Positions 9,304-18,343 are shown, counted from the stretch's first letter. The stretch: 64,000 nt of DNA from Acetobacteraceae bacterium H6797 (GCA_015223225.1 JADFCQ010000005.1:248001-312000); one strand, 5' to 3'. The notes: generated by a model not told the origin, from the letters alone. Program-made: numbers and translations.

Positions 9304-10097
9304 CAGCCTGCCCAGCTCGGCGGGCGCTTTTCGCGGAAGGCGGCGATGCCTTCGGCGGCTTCGGGCCCGGCGGCGGCCTTGGCGAAAAGCTCGGCGCCGG
9401 CGGCGGCATAGCCCTCGGGCGCTAGGGGGCCGAGCGCGGCCAGCAGGGCCTTGGTACCGGCCAGCGCCCGAGGCGCGCCCTTCATGAGATTGGCGATGCT
9501 CGCGGCCACGGCGGCCTCCATCGCGGCCGTATTGGGGAGGGTTTCGTTCACCAGCCCCAGCCGCGCGGCTTCCAACCCGTCTATGGGCGCCGCTTCCAGC
9601 GCCATCCGCCCGGCGGCCATTCGCCCTACGCGGCGCGCGACCCAGGGCAGGATCTGCGCAGGCACCAGCCCGACCCTCGGTTCGGGCATGGAGAATCGGG
9701 CAGAGGGCACGGCGAAGGCGATATCCGCCGCCCCCACGAAGCCCAGCCCACCCGCGTAGCAAGGCCCTTCCACGGCGGCGATCACCACCTGCGGCAGGGC
9801 AGAAATGGCGGCGTAGCGCGCGCCGATGGCGCGGTTGCGCTCATGCTCCCGGGCGCGCTTTCCGGTCTCCGCTACCGGCGCCCCCACCTCCGTCAGGTCG
9901 AGCCCCGCGCAGAAGGCGCCGCCCGCGCCGCTGATCACCAGCACACGCGCCGTCTCATCCCGCGCCAGTTCGGCCAGAAGGGCATCCCAGGCATGGCCCA
10001 TGGCGGTGCTGATGGCATTCTTCCGATGCGGCCGGTTCATCACGGCCCGCACCACCGGCCCCTGACGGGTGACCAGCAGCGGGTTCTCGTCGCTCAT
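9303..10097 (-). CDS. Enoyl-CoA hydratase/isomerase (crotonase) family protein
   Basis: The 264-residue crotonase fold has the CoA oxyanion-hole regions (NRPHRKNA near the start, then GAFCAGLDL) and VIAAVEGPCYAGG. By motif alignment the first catalytic glutamate of true hydratases (GGGCE) is replaced, here AGGLG, while the second is kept in FSMPEPRVG. That pattern fits isomerases or specialised hydratases better than classical crotonase. GGGAGAGG lies just before the ATG. The gene is separated from the next minus-strand gene by 60 bases and from the convergent M20 gene by a terminator. The substrate cannot be told from sequence. Confidence 0.85.
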   Translation of the reverse strand: MSDENPLLVTRQGPVVRAVMNRPHRKNAISTAMGHAWDALLAELARDETARVLVISGAGGAFCAGLDLTEVGAPVAETGKRAREHERNRAIGARYAAISALPQVVIAAVEGPCYAGGLGFVGAADIAFAVPSARFSMPEPRVGLVPAQILPWVARRVGRMAAGRMALEAAPIDGLEAARLGLVNETLPNTAAMEAAVAASIANLMKGAPRALAGTKALLAALGPLAPEGYAAAGAELFAKAAAGPEAAEGIAAFREKRPPSWAG

Positions 10098-10157
10098 CGG
10101 CGCCTCTCCCTTTCGATCATGCCCGCAGTGAAGCCCGGCATGGCGCGAGGGGGAAGC

Positions 10158-10907
10158 TCACCCCCAGCCGATTTCCGCCCGGCCGCGCAGCACCGCATCG
10201 GCCTCCGCGCTCCAACCCTCGCCCTCATGCAGCACGAGGCCGGGCAGGAGCCGCGCCGGGCCCTTGGCCTCGCGCCGGCCCTGGATCAGCGCGCGCCTGG
10301 CAGGCTGCCCCACACGCGGCCAAAGCGGCAGCATTGCCTGCGCCCCGCAGCCGGCCTCGGCCAGGGCGGCGCTGCCCATGGGCCAGAGCGCGGCGGGCAG
10401 CACCATGGTCAGGCTGCCGCGATGGGCGAGCGGCAGGGTCAGCGCCTTGGCCCAGGCGGCAAGGTCATTCCCGCCGAGATGCGTGGCGCCGGCCTTGATC
10501 GCCTCGGGCGGCACCGTGCCATCCGGCCACCAGGGCGGATTGGCGAAGGCATGGTCGGCACGCGGCAGAAGGGTCCGCACGGCGGCATCGGCGATATCGC
10601 CCAGGATGACCTGCACCTGCCCGGCATGGCCATTGGCCTCGGCATTGGCGCGGGCCAGCGCCGCAAGCCGCGGCTCGCGCTCAACGGCCACCACCTTGAG
10701 CCCCGGCACACGGGCGAGCAGGCAGAGAAAGACGGCCCCTGCCCCGCAACCGGCCTCGATGACCGTCTGGCCCGGCTTCGCGGGAATGCTCGCGGCCAGC
10801 AGCACGGCATCGAGCCCGGCACGCAAGCCCTGGCGCGGTTGGGAGAGCGTCACCCGGCCGTCGAGCAGCCTGTCCTCGGTTAGCGCGCCATCGGGCCAGT
10901 CGCTCAC
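10158..10907 (-). CDS. TrmN6-like N6-adenine tRNA methyltransferase
   Basis: The 249-residue Rossmann-fold enzyme has the SAM motif EAGCGAGAVFLCLLAR (~51) and the catalytic NPPW motif (~120), typical of amino-methyltransferases acting on adenine or on protein glutamine. The start DRLLDGRVTLSQPRQGLRAG matches the family annotated as tRNA1(Val) (adenine-37-N6)-methyltransferase. The GTG start overlaps the stop of the DUF2007 gene by four bases (GTGA), a pairing common in alphaproteobacteria. The exact tRNA target is inferred from family only. Confidence 0.82.
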   Translation of the reverse strand: MSDWPDGALTEDRLLDGRVTLSQPRQGLRAGLDAVLLAASIPAKPGQTVIEAGCGAGAVFLCLLARVPGLKVVAVEREPRLAALARANAEANGHAGQVQVILGDIADAAVRTLLPRADHAFANPPWWPDGTVPPEAIKAGATHLGGNDLAAWAKALTLPLAHRGSLTMVLPAALWPMGSAALAEAGCGAQAMLPLWPRVGQPARRALIQGRREAKGPARLLPGLVLHEGEGWSAEADAVLRGRAEIGWG

Positions 10908-11113
10908 GCCTCGCCGGCCTCGCGGAGCACGGCCAGAGCTTCCTCCGCCACATCCTCATGCACGGCGAGGCGCCGTGGAAAGGCGCCAATGCCACCCTCC
11001 GTGCCGCTGATCGCGGCATCGAGCACGACCGTCTCGATCCCCGCATCGGCCAGCAGGGCGCGCAGAAAAGAAAGTCGAACCGGATCAGTCACCTGGGCGA
11101 GGACTCGCAGCAT
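10904..11113 (-). CDS. DUF2007 small protein
   Basis: This 69-residue protein has the DUF2007 pattern: an N-terminal strand MLRVLAQVTDPV, the helix LSFLRALLADAGIE, and the conserved RRLAVHEDVAEEALAVL near the end. The family is often labelled a putative signal-transducing (PII-like) protein without direct proof. It is the first gene of a two-gene unit with the TrmN6-like methyltransferase, overlapped by four bases. It is transcribed away from the polyprenyl synthase gene, with a shared ~90-base promoter region. Confidence 0.85.
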   Translation of the reverse strand: MLRVLAQVTDPVRLSFLRALLADAGIETVVLDAAISGTEGGIGAFPRRLAVHEDVAEEALAVLREAGEA

Positions 11114-11199
11114 GGGAGCAAACCTTTGATTTGGCGCGGCTTGCCGCGAGAGGGGGCGGCCGGTATCCTGCGCCGGATTGTTTTAAGGTCAAATCCCGC

Positions 11200-12231
11200 G
11201 TGACTGTCGAGACATTGCCCGAGGCTTCCGCCTCCAATTCCAGCAAGCGGGGCGAGGATGCGCTGGCCACCCTCACCGCGCTGGTCCAGGCCGATATCGA
11301 AACCTGCAATCGGCTCATCATCGAGCGGATGCAGAGCCCCGTCGCCCTCATCCCCCAGCTCGCCGCGCATCTGATCGCGGCCGGCGGCAAGCGCCTGCGC
11401 CCCCTCCTCACCCTCGCCGCCGCGCGGCTCTGCGGCTACGAGGGCGATCGCCATATGGGCCTCGCCGCCTGCGTCGAATTCATCCACACCGCCACCCTGC
11501 TGCATGACGACGTGGTCGACGAGAGCGACCTGCGCCGCGGCCAGGCCAGCGCCAATGCCGTCTTCGGCAACAAGGCCTCGGTGCTGGTGGGTGACTTCCT
11601 CTTCGCCCGCGCCTTCCAGCTCATGGTTGCCGACGGCTCGCTCAAGGTGCTCGACATCCTCTGCGGCGCCTCGGCCACCATCGCCGAGGGCGAGGTGCTC
11701 CAGCTCACCATCCAGAACGACCTCTCCACCTCCGAGGCGCAGTATCTGGAAGTGATCGAGGGCAAGACCGCCGCGCTCTTCGCGGCCGCGACCCGCGTGG
11801 GCGCCGTGGTGGCCGATCAGCCCGAGGCGCGCGAGAAGGCGCTGGAGACTTATGGCCACGCGCTCGGCGTCGCCTTCCAGCTCGTGGACGATGCGCTCGA
11901 CTATTCGGCGCAGCAGGCCAAGCTCGGCAAGACCGTCGGCGACGACTTCCGCGAGGGCAAGATCACCCTGCCCGTGCTGGTCGCCCATGCCCGCGGCTCC
12001 GAGGAGGAGAAGGCCTTCTGGCGCCGGACGATCGAAGAGCGCGAGCAGGCCGAGGGCGATCTCGAGCAGGCCCTGGCGCTGATGCACAAGCATGGCGCGC
12101 TGGAAGAAACGGCCGCACGCGCCCGCTTCTACGCCCAGCAGGCCGTCGATGCGCTTGCGATCTTCCCCGATAGCGAAATGAAGAAGGCGATGAGCGACGT
12201 GGTTCGCTTCGTCGTCGAAAGGGCGCACTGA
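11200..12231 (+). CDS. ispB: Long-chain trans-polyprenyl diphosphate synthase (ubiquinone side chain)
   Basis: The enzyme extends farnesyl diphosphate with isopentenyl units to the octa- or decaprenyl chain used for ubiquinone. The ~343-residue protein shows GGKRLRP (~65), the first Asp-rich motif LLHDDVVDES (~105) and the second, LVDDALDY (~230), followed by GKTVGDDFREGK. The GTG at 11200 (VTVETLPEAS) is taken as start; the frame is open to a TTG at 11131, but the extra residues are not family-like. Chain length cannot be decided here. The quinone product fits the cyo quinol oxidase elsewhere in the window. Confidence 0.92.
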   Translation: MTVETLPEASASNSSKRGEDALATLTALVQADIETCNRLIIERMQSPVALIPQLAAHLIAAGGKRLRPLLTLAAARLCGYEGDRHMGLAACVEFIHTATLLHDDVVDESDLRRGQASANAVFGNKASVLVGDFLFARAFQLMVADGSLKVLDILCGASATIAEGEVLQLTIQNDLSTSEAQYLEVIEGKTAALFAAATRVGAVVADQPEAREKALETYGHALGVAFQLVDDALDYSAQQAKLGKTVGDDFREGKITLPVLVAHARGSEEEKAFWRRTIEEREQAEGDLEQALALMHKHGALEETAARARFYAQQAVDALAIFPDSEMKKAMSDVVRFVVERAH

Positions 12232-12246
12232 GCGCCACTGCGCGAG

Positions 12247-12280
12247 AGGCCGGGCAACCCGCCGCCCGGCCTTCGCATTA
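12247..12280 (+). terminator. Terminator after the polyprenyl synthase gene
   Basis: AGGCCGGGC (12247-12255) pairs with GCCCGGCCT (12264-12272), followed by TCGCATT. The tail is only moderately T-rich. Confidence 0.6.
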
Positions 12281-12353
12281 CCTGTGCGATGTTCGATTGT
12301 TTTCGCCCCGGCCGGCCCGCTAGCCTTCCCCAAAACGGAGGAAAGAGCGCGCC

Positions 12354-13031
12354 ATGTCCCTGAGCGACCCGGGCCTGACGCTTGCCCCACGCCCCCATGC
12401 CCCGCCGGAATTCGATGCGGGCTTCCGGGGCCAGCTCCATCAGCTTTTCCGCTGGCGGCGGGACGTACGGCACTTCCGCCCCGATCCGGTATCCCACGAG
12501 CAGTTCCACGCGCTGCTCGATGTGGCGAATCTGGCCCCCTCGGTCGGGCTGAGCCAGCCCTGGCGCTTCGTGACCGTCGAGGATGAGGGGCGGCGCGAAG
12601 CCATTCGCACGAATTTCCAGCATGCCAATGCCTGCGCCCTCGCCTCCCAGGGCAAGCGCGCGGGGCTTTATGCGCGGCTGAAGCTGGAGGGGCTGCGCGA
12701 GGCGCCCTGCCAATTCGCGCTTTTCAGCCTGCCAGATCCGGAACAGGGGCACGGGCTCGGCCGGCAGACCATGCCGGAGACGCTGGCCTATTCCGCCGTC
12801 ATGGCCGTCTATTCGGTCTGGCTCGCCGCGCGGGCCGAAGGGCTCGGGCTGGGCTGGGTTTCCATCCTGGAGCCGGAGGCCGTGGCCGGCATCCTGGACA
12901 TCCCGCGGGAATGGAAATTTCTCGGCTATTTCTGCCTGGGCTATCCCCGAAGCGAGGCCGAGACGCCGGAACTGGAAAGCGAAGGCTGGGAGCATCGGCG
13001 CGAGGCCGATATCTGCCTCATCAGGCGGTAA
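12354..13031 (+). CDS. bluB: 5,6-dimethylbenzimidazole synthase
   Basis: BluB is a flavin-destroying nitroreductase-fold enzyme that turns FMNH2 and O2 into 5,6-dimethylbenzimidazole, the lower ligand of vitamin B12. The 225-residue protein has the hallmark LFRWRRDVRHFRPDPV (~35), LAPSVGLSQPWRF (~62), and GLGLGWVSILEP. GGAGGAAAG lies before the ATG. No cobalamin riboswitch could be seen in the 120 bases upstream, and no other cobalamin genes are nearby. It is convergent with serS. Confidence 0.93.
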   Translation: MSLSDPGLTLAPRPHAPPEFDAGFRGQLHQLFRWRRDVRHFRPDPVSHEQFHALLDVANLAPSVGLSQPWRFVTVEDEGRREAIRTNFQHANACALASQGKRAGLYARLKLEGLREAPCQFALFSLPDPEQGHGLGRQTMPETLAYSAVMAVYSVWLAARAEGLGLGWVSILEPEAVAGILDIPREWKFLGYFCLGYPRSEAETPELESEGWEHRREADICLIRR

Positions 13032-13055
13032 GGGAGAGGCGCCGCCTCTCCCCTT
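13032..13055. terminator. Short bidirectional hairpin between bluB and serS
   Basis: GGGAGAGGC (13032-13040) pairs with GCCTCTCCC (13044-13052) around a three-base loop, starting directly after the bluB stop. Short pyrimidine tails exist on both strands, so it may stop convergent transcription. Confidence 0.55.
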
Positions 13056-13061
13056 GCCACT

Positions 13062-14330
13062 TCAGCCGATGCGCTCGAGCCCGCCCATGAAGGGGCGAAG
13101 CACCTCGGGGACGAGGATGGAGCCATCGGCCTGCTGCCAGGTTTCCATCACCGCGATCAGCGCGCGGCCCACGGCGACGCCCGAGCCGTTCAGGGTGTGG
13201 ACAAAGACCGTGCCCTTCGTACCCGCCGGGCGGTAGCGTGCATTCATGCGCCGCGCCTGGAAATCCTTGCAATTGGAGCAGGAGGAAATCTCGCGCCAAG
13301 CCTGCTGGCCCGGCAGCCAGACCTCCAGGTCATAGGTCCGCGTCGAGCCGAAGCCGGTATCGCCGCTGCAGAGGAAGACGCGGCGCCAGACCAGGCCCAG
13401 CTCGGTCAGCACCCGCTCCGCGCATTGCGTCATCCGCTCATGCTCGGCCTCGGATTCCTCCGGCTTGGTCACGGCGACCATCTCGACCTTATAGAACTGG
13501 TGCTGGCGCAGCATGCCGCGCACGTCGCGCCCCGCGCTGCCGGCTTCCGAGCGGAAGCAGGGCGAGAGCGCGGTGTAGCGATGCGGCAGGCTCGCCTCGG
13601 CCACGATCTCGTCGCGCACGAGGTTGGTCAGCGGCACCTCGGCGGTCGGGATCAGCCAGCGCCCATCGGTCGTCTGGAAAAGGTCTTCCTTGAATTTCGG
13701 AAGCTGGCCCGTGCCATACATGGTCGCGTCATTGACCAGCAGCGGCACGACCGTCTCGCTATAGCCATGCTCATCGGCATGGAGCGTGATCATATACTGG
13801 CCGAGCGCCCGCTCCAGCCGCGCCAGCGCGCCCTTCAGCACGACGAAGCGGCTGCCGGCGAGCTTGGAGGCGGAGGGGAAATCCATCAGCCCCAGCGCCT
13901 CGCCCAGCTCGAAATGCTGCTTGGGTGCGAAGGGCAGGTTCGGGATCTCGCCGTGCTGCTTGAGCACGATATTGTCGCTCTCGTCCTTACCGTCCGGCAC
14001 CTCGGCATCGAGGATATTCGGCAGGGCTTCGAGAATGGCGAGTTGGGCAGCATCGGCCTCATTGGCCTCGGCCTCCAGCGCGCTCATCTCGTCGCGGAGC
14101 TTGGTGGCCTCGGCTTCCAGCGCGGCTGTATCGGCGCCGGCCTTCTTGCCCATGCCGATTTCCTTGGCGAGCGCATTACGCCGAGCCTGCTTCTCCTGAA
14201 GCGCGGTCTGGGCGGTGCGGCGGCGGGCGTCGATGGCCAGCAGCGCCTCGGATTGGGGCGGCAGGCCCCGGCGCGCCATGGCCGCGTCGAAAGCGGCGGC
14301 ATCGGCGCGCACGAGCTTGATGTCATGCAT
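13062..14330 (-). CDS. serS: Seryl-tRNA synthetase
   Basis: SerRS charges tRNA-Ser. The 422-residue class II enzyme has the N-terminal coiled-coil tRNA arm (~30-105, rich in Ala, Glu and Lys). Class II motif 2 is [20 protein letters not shown] (~258-277) and motif 3 is the segment around [17 protein letters not shown] (~386). The family TAEVPLTN serine-binding motif is present (~232). It is the last gene of the minus-strand run and lies four bases from the tatC stop; ATG at 14330 fits the family N-terminus MHDIKLVR. Confidence 0.98.
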   Translation of the reverse strand: MHDIKLVRADAAAFDAAMARRGLPPQSEALLAIDARRRTAQTALQEKQARRNALAKEIGMGKKAGADTAALEAEATKLRDEMSALEAEANEADAAQLAILEALPNILDAEVPDGKDESDNIVLKQHGEIPNLPFAPKQHFELGEALGLMDFPSASKLAGSRFVVLKGALARLERALGQYMITLHADEHGYSETVVPLLVNDATMYGTGQLPKFKEDLFQTTDGRWLIPTAEVPLTNLVRDEIVAEASLPHRYTALSPCFRSEAGSAGRDVRGMLRQHQFYKVEMVAVTKPEESEAEHERMTQCAERVLTELGLVWRRVFLCSGDTGFGSTRTYDLEVWLPGQQAWREISSCSNCKDFQARRMNARYRPAGTKGTVFVHTLNGSGVAVGRALIAVMETWQQADGSILVPEVLRPFMGGLERIG

Positions 14331-14334
14331 AGTG

Positions 14335-15129
14335 TCAGGCCTGGTTCTGCTTCTTCTTCGCCTTCCGCTCCATCAAGGTGGAGGCGAGGATCGAGATTTC
14401 GTAGAGAAGGATGAGCGGCACCGCGAGACCGATCTGACTGATGATGTCAGGCGGCGTCAGGATGGCGGCGGCCACGAACATGCCCACGATCGCGTAGCGC
14501 CGGCCCTTCTTCAGCGTCTCCACACTGAGGATGCCCACGCGCGTCATCAACGTGAGCGCGACCGGCAGCTGGAAGGCGATGCCGAAGGCCAGGATCATAT
14601 GCATGACGAGCGAGAGATATTCGCTCACCTTCGCCTCGAGCTGCACCGGCAGCCCGCCGCCGCCGGCCGGCGTCTCGAAGGAGATGAAGAATTTCCAGGC
14701 CAGCGGGAAGATGAAGTAATAGGCCAGCGCCGCGCCCAGGATGAAGAGGAAGGGCGATGCGATGAGGAAGGGCATCACCGCGTTCTTCTCGCTCCTGTAG
14801 AGCCCCGGAGCGATGAACAGCCAGAGCTGCGTCGCCCAGATGGGGAAGGAGAAGAAGGTCGCGCCGAAGAAGGCCACCTTCAGATAGGTGAAGAAGGCTT
14901 CATACAGGGCGGTGAAGATCATCCGCCGGTCGCCATGGCCCTGCTGTTGCAGGATGTCGGCGAGCGGCTGGGCCAGGAAGCCGTAAATCTGCCCAGAGAA
15001 GTAGTAGCAGATGGCGAAGGCGATACCGAAGGCGCCGATCGACCAGAGAAGCCGCGTGCGCAGCTCCATCAGGTGGTCGATCAGCGGCATCGGCTTATCG
15101 TCGATCGTATCTTCCGGTTCAGTGGTCAC
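14335..15129 (-). CDS. tatC: Twin-arginine translocase subunit TatC
   Basis: TatC is the signal-peptide receptor of the Tat pathway. The 264-residue protein has six predicted membrane helices, begins with the family cytoplasmic segment [17 protein letters not shown] and has the first-loop [17 protein letters not shown] region. Glu in the LYEAFF segment and the final membrane helix ([11 protein letters not shown]) match the family. It follows tatB by 12 bases. The DUF1194, NMT1-type and YejA products in this window carry twin-arginine-type signals and are plausible substrates. Confidence 0.96.
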   Translation of the reverse strand: MTTEPEDTIDDKPMPLIDHLMELRTRLLWSIGAFGIAFAICYYFSGQIYGFLAQPLADILQQQGHGDRRMIFTALYEAFFTYLKVAFFGATFFSFPIWATQLWLFIAPGLYRSEKNAVMPFLIASPFLFILGAALAYYFIFPLAWKFFISFETPAGGGGLPVQLEAKVSEYLSLVMHMILAFGIAFQLPVALTLMTRVGILSVETLKKGRRYAIVGMFVAAAILTPPDIISQIGLAVPLILLYEISILASTLMERKAKKKQNQA

Positions 15130-15141
15130 GAGGGCAACCGA

Positions 15142-15840
15142 TCAGCTCTGGGTGGTGGGCTTGGCCTCCGGCACGGGGCCGGTGGCGGTGCTGGCGGCCG
15201 GGGTCTCGGCCGGGTGACTGGCGGTTGCGATACTGCTTTCGGCCAGCTTCTGCTCGGGCTTGGCCTCGGCGAGTGTCTTGCCCGCCTCCTGCGCCTCACC
15301 CGCCGTTACGGAAGCGGGGGGCACGAAGGAAGGCGGCATGAAGGCCGGGGGCGGCGGCACGTCCGGCAGCGCGACCTCGGGGATCGGCGGCAGCGGCTGG
15401 GCCTTGGCGGCCTCCTCCGGCGGGATGAAGGCCGGCGCTTCGCCCACCGGGCCGACCGGCGGCATTTCGGAGAGGGAGACTTCGGTCACGGGCGCCGTGG
15501 TCTGCGGCGAGGGATCGAGCACGGCGGCCTTGGCGGGGTCGGAATCCTTGATGGGGTCTTCCGAGATGGTCTTCCTCAGGCTGCCATCGGCATCGACGTG
15601 CTTTTCGATCTCGCCCTTGATGTCGAAGTTGCGGATCTCGTTGATGGAGTTCCGCACCTCGTGGAGGTTCGCCTCGCGCACCACCTCATCGAGCTGGCCC
15701 TGGAACTGCCCCGCCATCTGGCGCAGCTTCCGCACGCCTTTGGCGACGTTCTTCACGGCGTCAGGCAGGTCCTTCGGCCCGATGACCACTACGGCCACCA
15801 CGGCGATCAACGCGATCTCGGACCAGGCGAGGTCAAACAT
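15142..15840 (-). CDS. tatB: Sec-independent translocase subunit TatB
   Basis: TatB works with TatC in recognising Tat substrates. The N-terminal membrane helix MFDLAWSEIALIAVVAVVVIG with the conserved Glu at position 8, followed by PKDLP and an amphipathic helix, identifies it. ATG at 15840 has GGGAAG upstream; a start at 15855 adds five unlikely residues. The protein is 232 residues, with a C-terminal tail of roughly 130 residues very rich in Pro, Ala and Glu, longer than in E. coli TatB (171). No tatA precedes it. Confidence 0.93.
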   Translation of the reverse strand: MFDLAWSEIALIAVVAVVVIGPKDLPDAVKNVAKGVRKLRQMAGQFQGQLDEVVREANLHEVRNSINEIRNFDIKGEIEKHVDADGSLRKTISEDPIKDSDPAKAAVLDPSPQTTAPVTEVSLSEMPPVGPVGEAPAFIPPEEAAKAQPLPPIPEVALPDVPPPPAFMPPSFVPPASVTAGEAQEAGKTLAEAKPEQKLAESSIATASHPAETPAASTATGPVPEAKPTTQS

Positions 15841-16127
15841 GCCACTTCCCGTCATTCAAGCCAGGCGCCGGTCCGACCGGCCGGGGCCGCGGACGCCCAG
15901 GGCGCTCTTCGGCTCTAGCAGGAAGCAGGCGGCGCGCCAATGAGGCGCCCGGCGTTCCGGGCGTCTCCGGAGATGGCAATTCAGCTATCTCCAGCCGCAA
16001 AGACGAAGGCGCGAACGGGGCCGATTTCAATACCCCCGCCTCTGCCATCGCATGGAACCATGCGCGCGGCGCGCTGAATGGTAAGGCCATGCCACCCGCC
16101 TGGCCCGCACGAATCGAGCCGGCCCGC
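15841..16127. other. Gap between scpB and tatB where tatA would be expected
   Basis: This stretch of about 287 bases was read in all frames. None encodes a short protein with an N-terminal membrane helix followed by the FG hinge and amphipathic helix of TatA. An open frame on the minus strand (15833-16141) gives a Pro/Arg-rich product without membrane segment and looks like a chance frame. It probably holds the promoter or leader of tatBC-serS. Confidence 0.5.
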
Positions 16128-16784
16128 TCAGGCCGCCCCACCGCCGCCCCGCAGGTCGAGCCCCGGACCCTCGCCGGCCAGGAGTTCCTCCCGTCGGGGA
16201 AGCTCGGCGAGGTTCTTGAGGCCGAACTGCTCCAGGAAGCGGGTCGTCGTCGCCCAGAGGCTCGGCCGGCCCGGCACTTCCTTGCGGCCGCGCGGGGCGA
16301 TCAGCCCCAGTTCCAGCAGCGCGTCGAGCGTGTTCTGAGAGAGGCTGGCGCCTCGGATCTCCTCGATCTCCGCGCGCGTGACCGGCTGGTGATAGGCGAT
16401 GACGGCCAGCGTCTCCATCGCCACGCGCGGCAGGCGTCGCGGTGTCTCGATCACACGGGTCAGGGTCAGGGCCAGGTCAGGCGCTGTGCGGAACACCCAG
16501 CCGCCGGCCACCTCGGCCAGTTCCACGCCCCTGCCCTCGTATCGCGGCAGCAGCGCCTGGAAGACCTCGCGCGCCTTGATCCCCTCCGGCAGCAGCGGCT
16601 GGAGGCGGTCATGCGGCACGGGGCGGTCGGAGGCGAAGATCATGGCCTCGGCCAGGCGCAGGGCGCGCTTCCACTCCGCCGGGTCGACGGGGGCCTGCGC
16701 CTCAGGCGCTGCCTCAGCTAGGGCCTCGGCGATCTGCTCGGGGGGCGGCTCGGCGCCGGGGATATCGTCGGAAGGCTCGTTCAT
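16128..16784 (-). CDS. scpB: Segregation and condensation protein B
   Basis: ScpB is the winged-helix subunit of the SMC-ScpAB condensin, acting in chromosome compaction and segregation. The 218-residue product has the typical core LRLAEAMIFASDRPV, followed by VAMETLAVIAYHQPVTRAEIEEIRG and LLELGLIAPRGRKEVPGRP. The first ~45 residues are acidic and Pro-rich. ATG at 16784 was chosen from the family start; the frame is open upstream into scpA in another reading frame. It lies 34 bases after scpA. Confidence 0.94.
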   Translation of the reverse strand: MNEPSDDIPGAEPPPEQIAEALAEAAPEAQAPVDPAEWKRALRLAEAMIFASDRPVPHDRLQPLLPEGIKAREVFQALLPRYEGRGVELAEVAGGWVFRTAPDLALTLTRVIETPRRLPRVAMETLAVIAYHQPVTRAEIEEIRGASLSQNTLDALLELGLIAPRGRKEVPGRPSLWATTTRFLEQFGLKNLAELPRREELLAGEGPGLDLRGGGGAA

Positions 16785-16818
16785 GTCAGGGCGCCATAGC
16801 ACGAGTGGGGCATGGGCC

Positions 16819-17634
16819 CTACTCCTCTTCCCCGGCAGGCTCGGCGGGTGCGGCACTCTGCCGGCGCAGCATGATCGGGCCGAAAGCCTCGTCCTGCCGC
16901 AATTCCAGCGCGCCACCCTTGGCCATTTCCAGCCCGGCGATGAGCGTGCTGGCCAGTGCTGCCTTGCGCTCCACCGGATCGACCAGTTCATCGGGCACGA
17001 AGCCCTGCAGCACGCCCCATTCGGGCAATTCGCCGACGATGCGCGCCAGCCGCTCCAGCGCATCCTGCACCGTCAGCAGCTTGCGCGGCTTGGGGCGGTA
17101 GGGCCGCTTGGCGGCCGAACGGCGAAGCGCGACGATATAGCCCTGGAGCAGGGCCGGCAGATCGGCCGAGAGGCCCGAACGGTCCTCGACCACCAGCCGC
17201 TCCGGCATGCCGCGCGCGAAGACCTCCTGGCCGAGCTGCGGCAGGCGGTTCAGGCGGCGTGCGGCCTCGCGCATGGCTTCCAGCTCGACCAGCCGCTCGG
17301 CGAGGCGCTCGGCCAGCAGCTGCGGGTCATCCTCTTCGTCATGATCGGGATCCTCCGGCAGGAGGAGGCGCGATTTCAGCCAGGCGAGCCAAGCCGCCAT
17401 GACCAGCCAATCGGCCGCCAACTCCAGCCGGATGCGCCGGGCGCCCTCGATGACGGCGAGGTATTGATCGACCAGGGCGACGATGCTGATCCGCGCCAGA
17501 TCGACCTTCTGCGCCCGCGCGAGGTCCAGCAGCAGGTCGAGCGGGCCCTCGAAGCCCTCCAGGCTGATATGCAGGCTGTTCTCGCCCGATGGCAGCGGCA
17601 GCACGCCCTGCACCGGATCCGGCGCGGCCGTCAT
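16819..17634 (-). CDS. scpA: Segregation and condensation protein A
   Basis: ScpA is the kleisin that bridges SMC head domains and binds ScpB. The 271-residue protein shows the kleisin N-terminal signature FEGPLDLLLDLARAQKVDLARISI (~27-50), the WLVMAAWLAWLKSRLLLP helix, and a winged-helix C-terminus (GVLQGFVP to IAGLEMAKGGALELRQ). The ATG lies one base past the upstream protease stop, so the two are translationally linked. The order nagZ–protease–scpA–scpB is common in alphaproteobacteria. Confidence 0.95.
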   Translation of the reverse strand: MTAAPDPVQGVLPLPSGENSLHISLEGFEGPLDLLLDLARAQKVDLARISIVALVDQYLAVIEGARRIRLELAADWLVMAAWLAWLKSRLLLPEDPDHDEEDDPQLLAERLAERLVELEAMREAARRLNRLPQLGQEVFARGMPERLVVEDRSGLSADLPALLQGYIVALRRSAAKRPYRPKPRKLLTVQDALERLARIVGELPEWGVLQGFVPDELVDPVERKAALASTLIAGLEMAKGGALELRQDEAFGPIMLRRQSAAPAEPAGEEE

Positions 17635-17635
17635 G

Positions 17636-18343
17636 TCAGAGATTGCCCGTGAGGTAGAGCACCAGCCGCATCCCTTCGGAGACGACCTCGCGCAGGATAA
17701 AGCCCACCGGGTCCAGCCCCTCCACCAGCCGCGGCAGGAGGAAGACGAGGCCAATGACGATCAGCATGCCGAAACGCTCGAGCTTCGCGACCGCGATGGC
17801 CGCCGGGCGTGGCAGCAGGCCCACGAGGATGCGCCCGCCATCGAGCGGCGGGATGGGCAGCAGGTTGAACAGGCCGAGGACGAGGTTCGAGAGGATGGAG
17901 AGCGCCAGGAAGCGGTAAAGCCAAGTTACGCTCATGTCGTCGAAGATCGGGGCGATCCAGCCGATAGGATGCGCCAGGAGGCCCGCCAGCAGGGCGAGGA
18001 AGAAGTTCATCGCCGGCCCCGCCGCCGCGACCAGGGCCATGCCCAGCCTTGGATTGCGGAAGCGCCAGGGATTGACCGGCACCGGCTTCGCCCAGCCGAT
18101 CATGCCTTCGACCCGACCGATGGTCAGCAACTGGCCGATGAGAAGAATGGCCGGCAGCAGCAGTGTGCCTACGGGGTCCACATGCCGGATCGGGTTGAGC
18201 GAGAGGCGGCCGGCGCGCTTGGCGGTGTCGTCGCCAAGGGCCAGCGCGGCATAGCCATGCGCGGCCTCATGCAGCGTGATCGCGAGGATGGCGGCGAGCA
18301 CCGCCGCCACCAGTTCGGCGAACCAGGGGAGCTGGGGCATCAT
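17636..18343 (-). CDS. Site-2 protease family (M50B) membrane metalloprotease
   Basis: The 235-residue membrane protein has the zinc motif HEAAH within its first membrane segment (~25) and the second metal ligand motif near the end in PPLDGGRI (~170). It has about six hydrophobic segments and no PDZ domain, marking the short Rip-like subfamily rather than RseP. It sits between nagZ, overlapping it by four bases (ATGA), and scpA. Its natural substrate is unknown; such proteases usually cleave membrane-bound regulators. Confidence 0.92.
   Translation of the reverse strand: MMPQLPWFAELVAAVLAAILAITLHEAAHGYAALALGDDTAKRAGRLSLNPIRHVDPVGTLLLPAILLIGQLLTIGRVEGMIGWAKPVPVNPWRFRNPRLGMALVAAAGPAMNFFLALLAGLLAHPIGWIAPIFDDMSVTWLYRFLALSILSNLVLGLFNLLPIPPLDGGRILVGLLPRPAAIAVAKLERFGMLIVIGLVFLLPRLVEGLDPVGFILREVVSEGMRLVLYLTGNL

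Noticed and set aside
12232-12353. Cobalamin riboswitch upstream of bluB
   Set aside because: The ~120-base gap includes a terminator and is too short; no B12-box-like sequence was seen.
13197-15918. Plus-strand frames opposite serS, tatC and tatB
   Set aside because: Both (13197-14414 and 14215-15918) lie fully antisense to intact genes, and their products are low-complexity Gly/Arg/Leu chains.
15833-16141. Minus-strand 102-residue frame considered as tatA
   Set aside because: It has no N-terminal membrane helix or amphipathic helix, and is Pro/Arg-rich, so it is not TatA.
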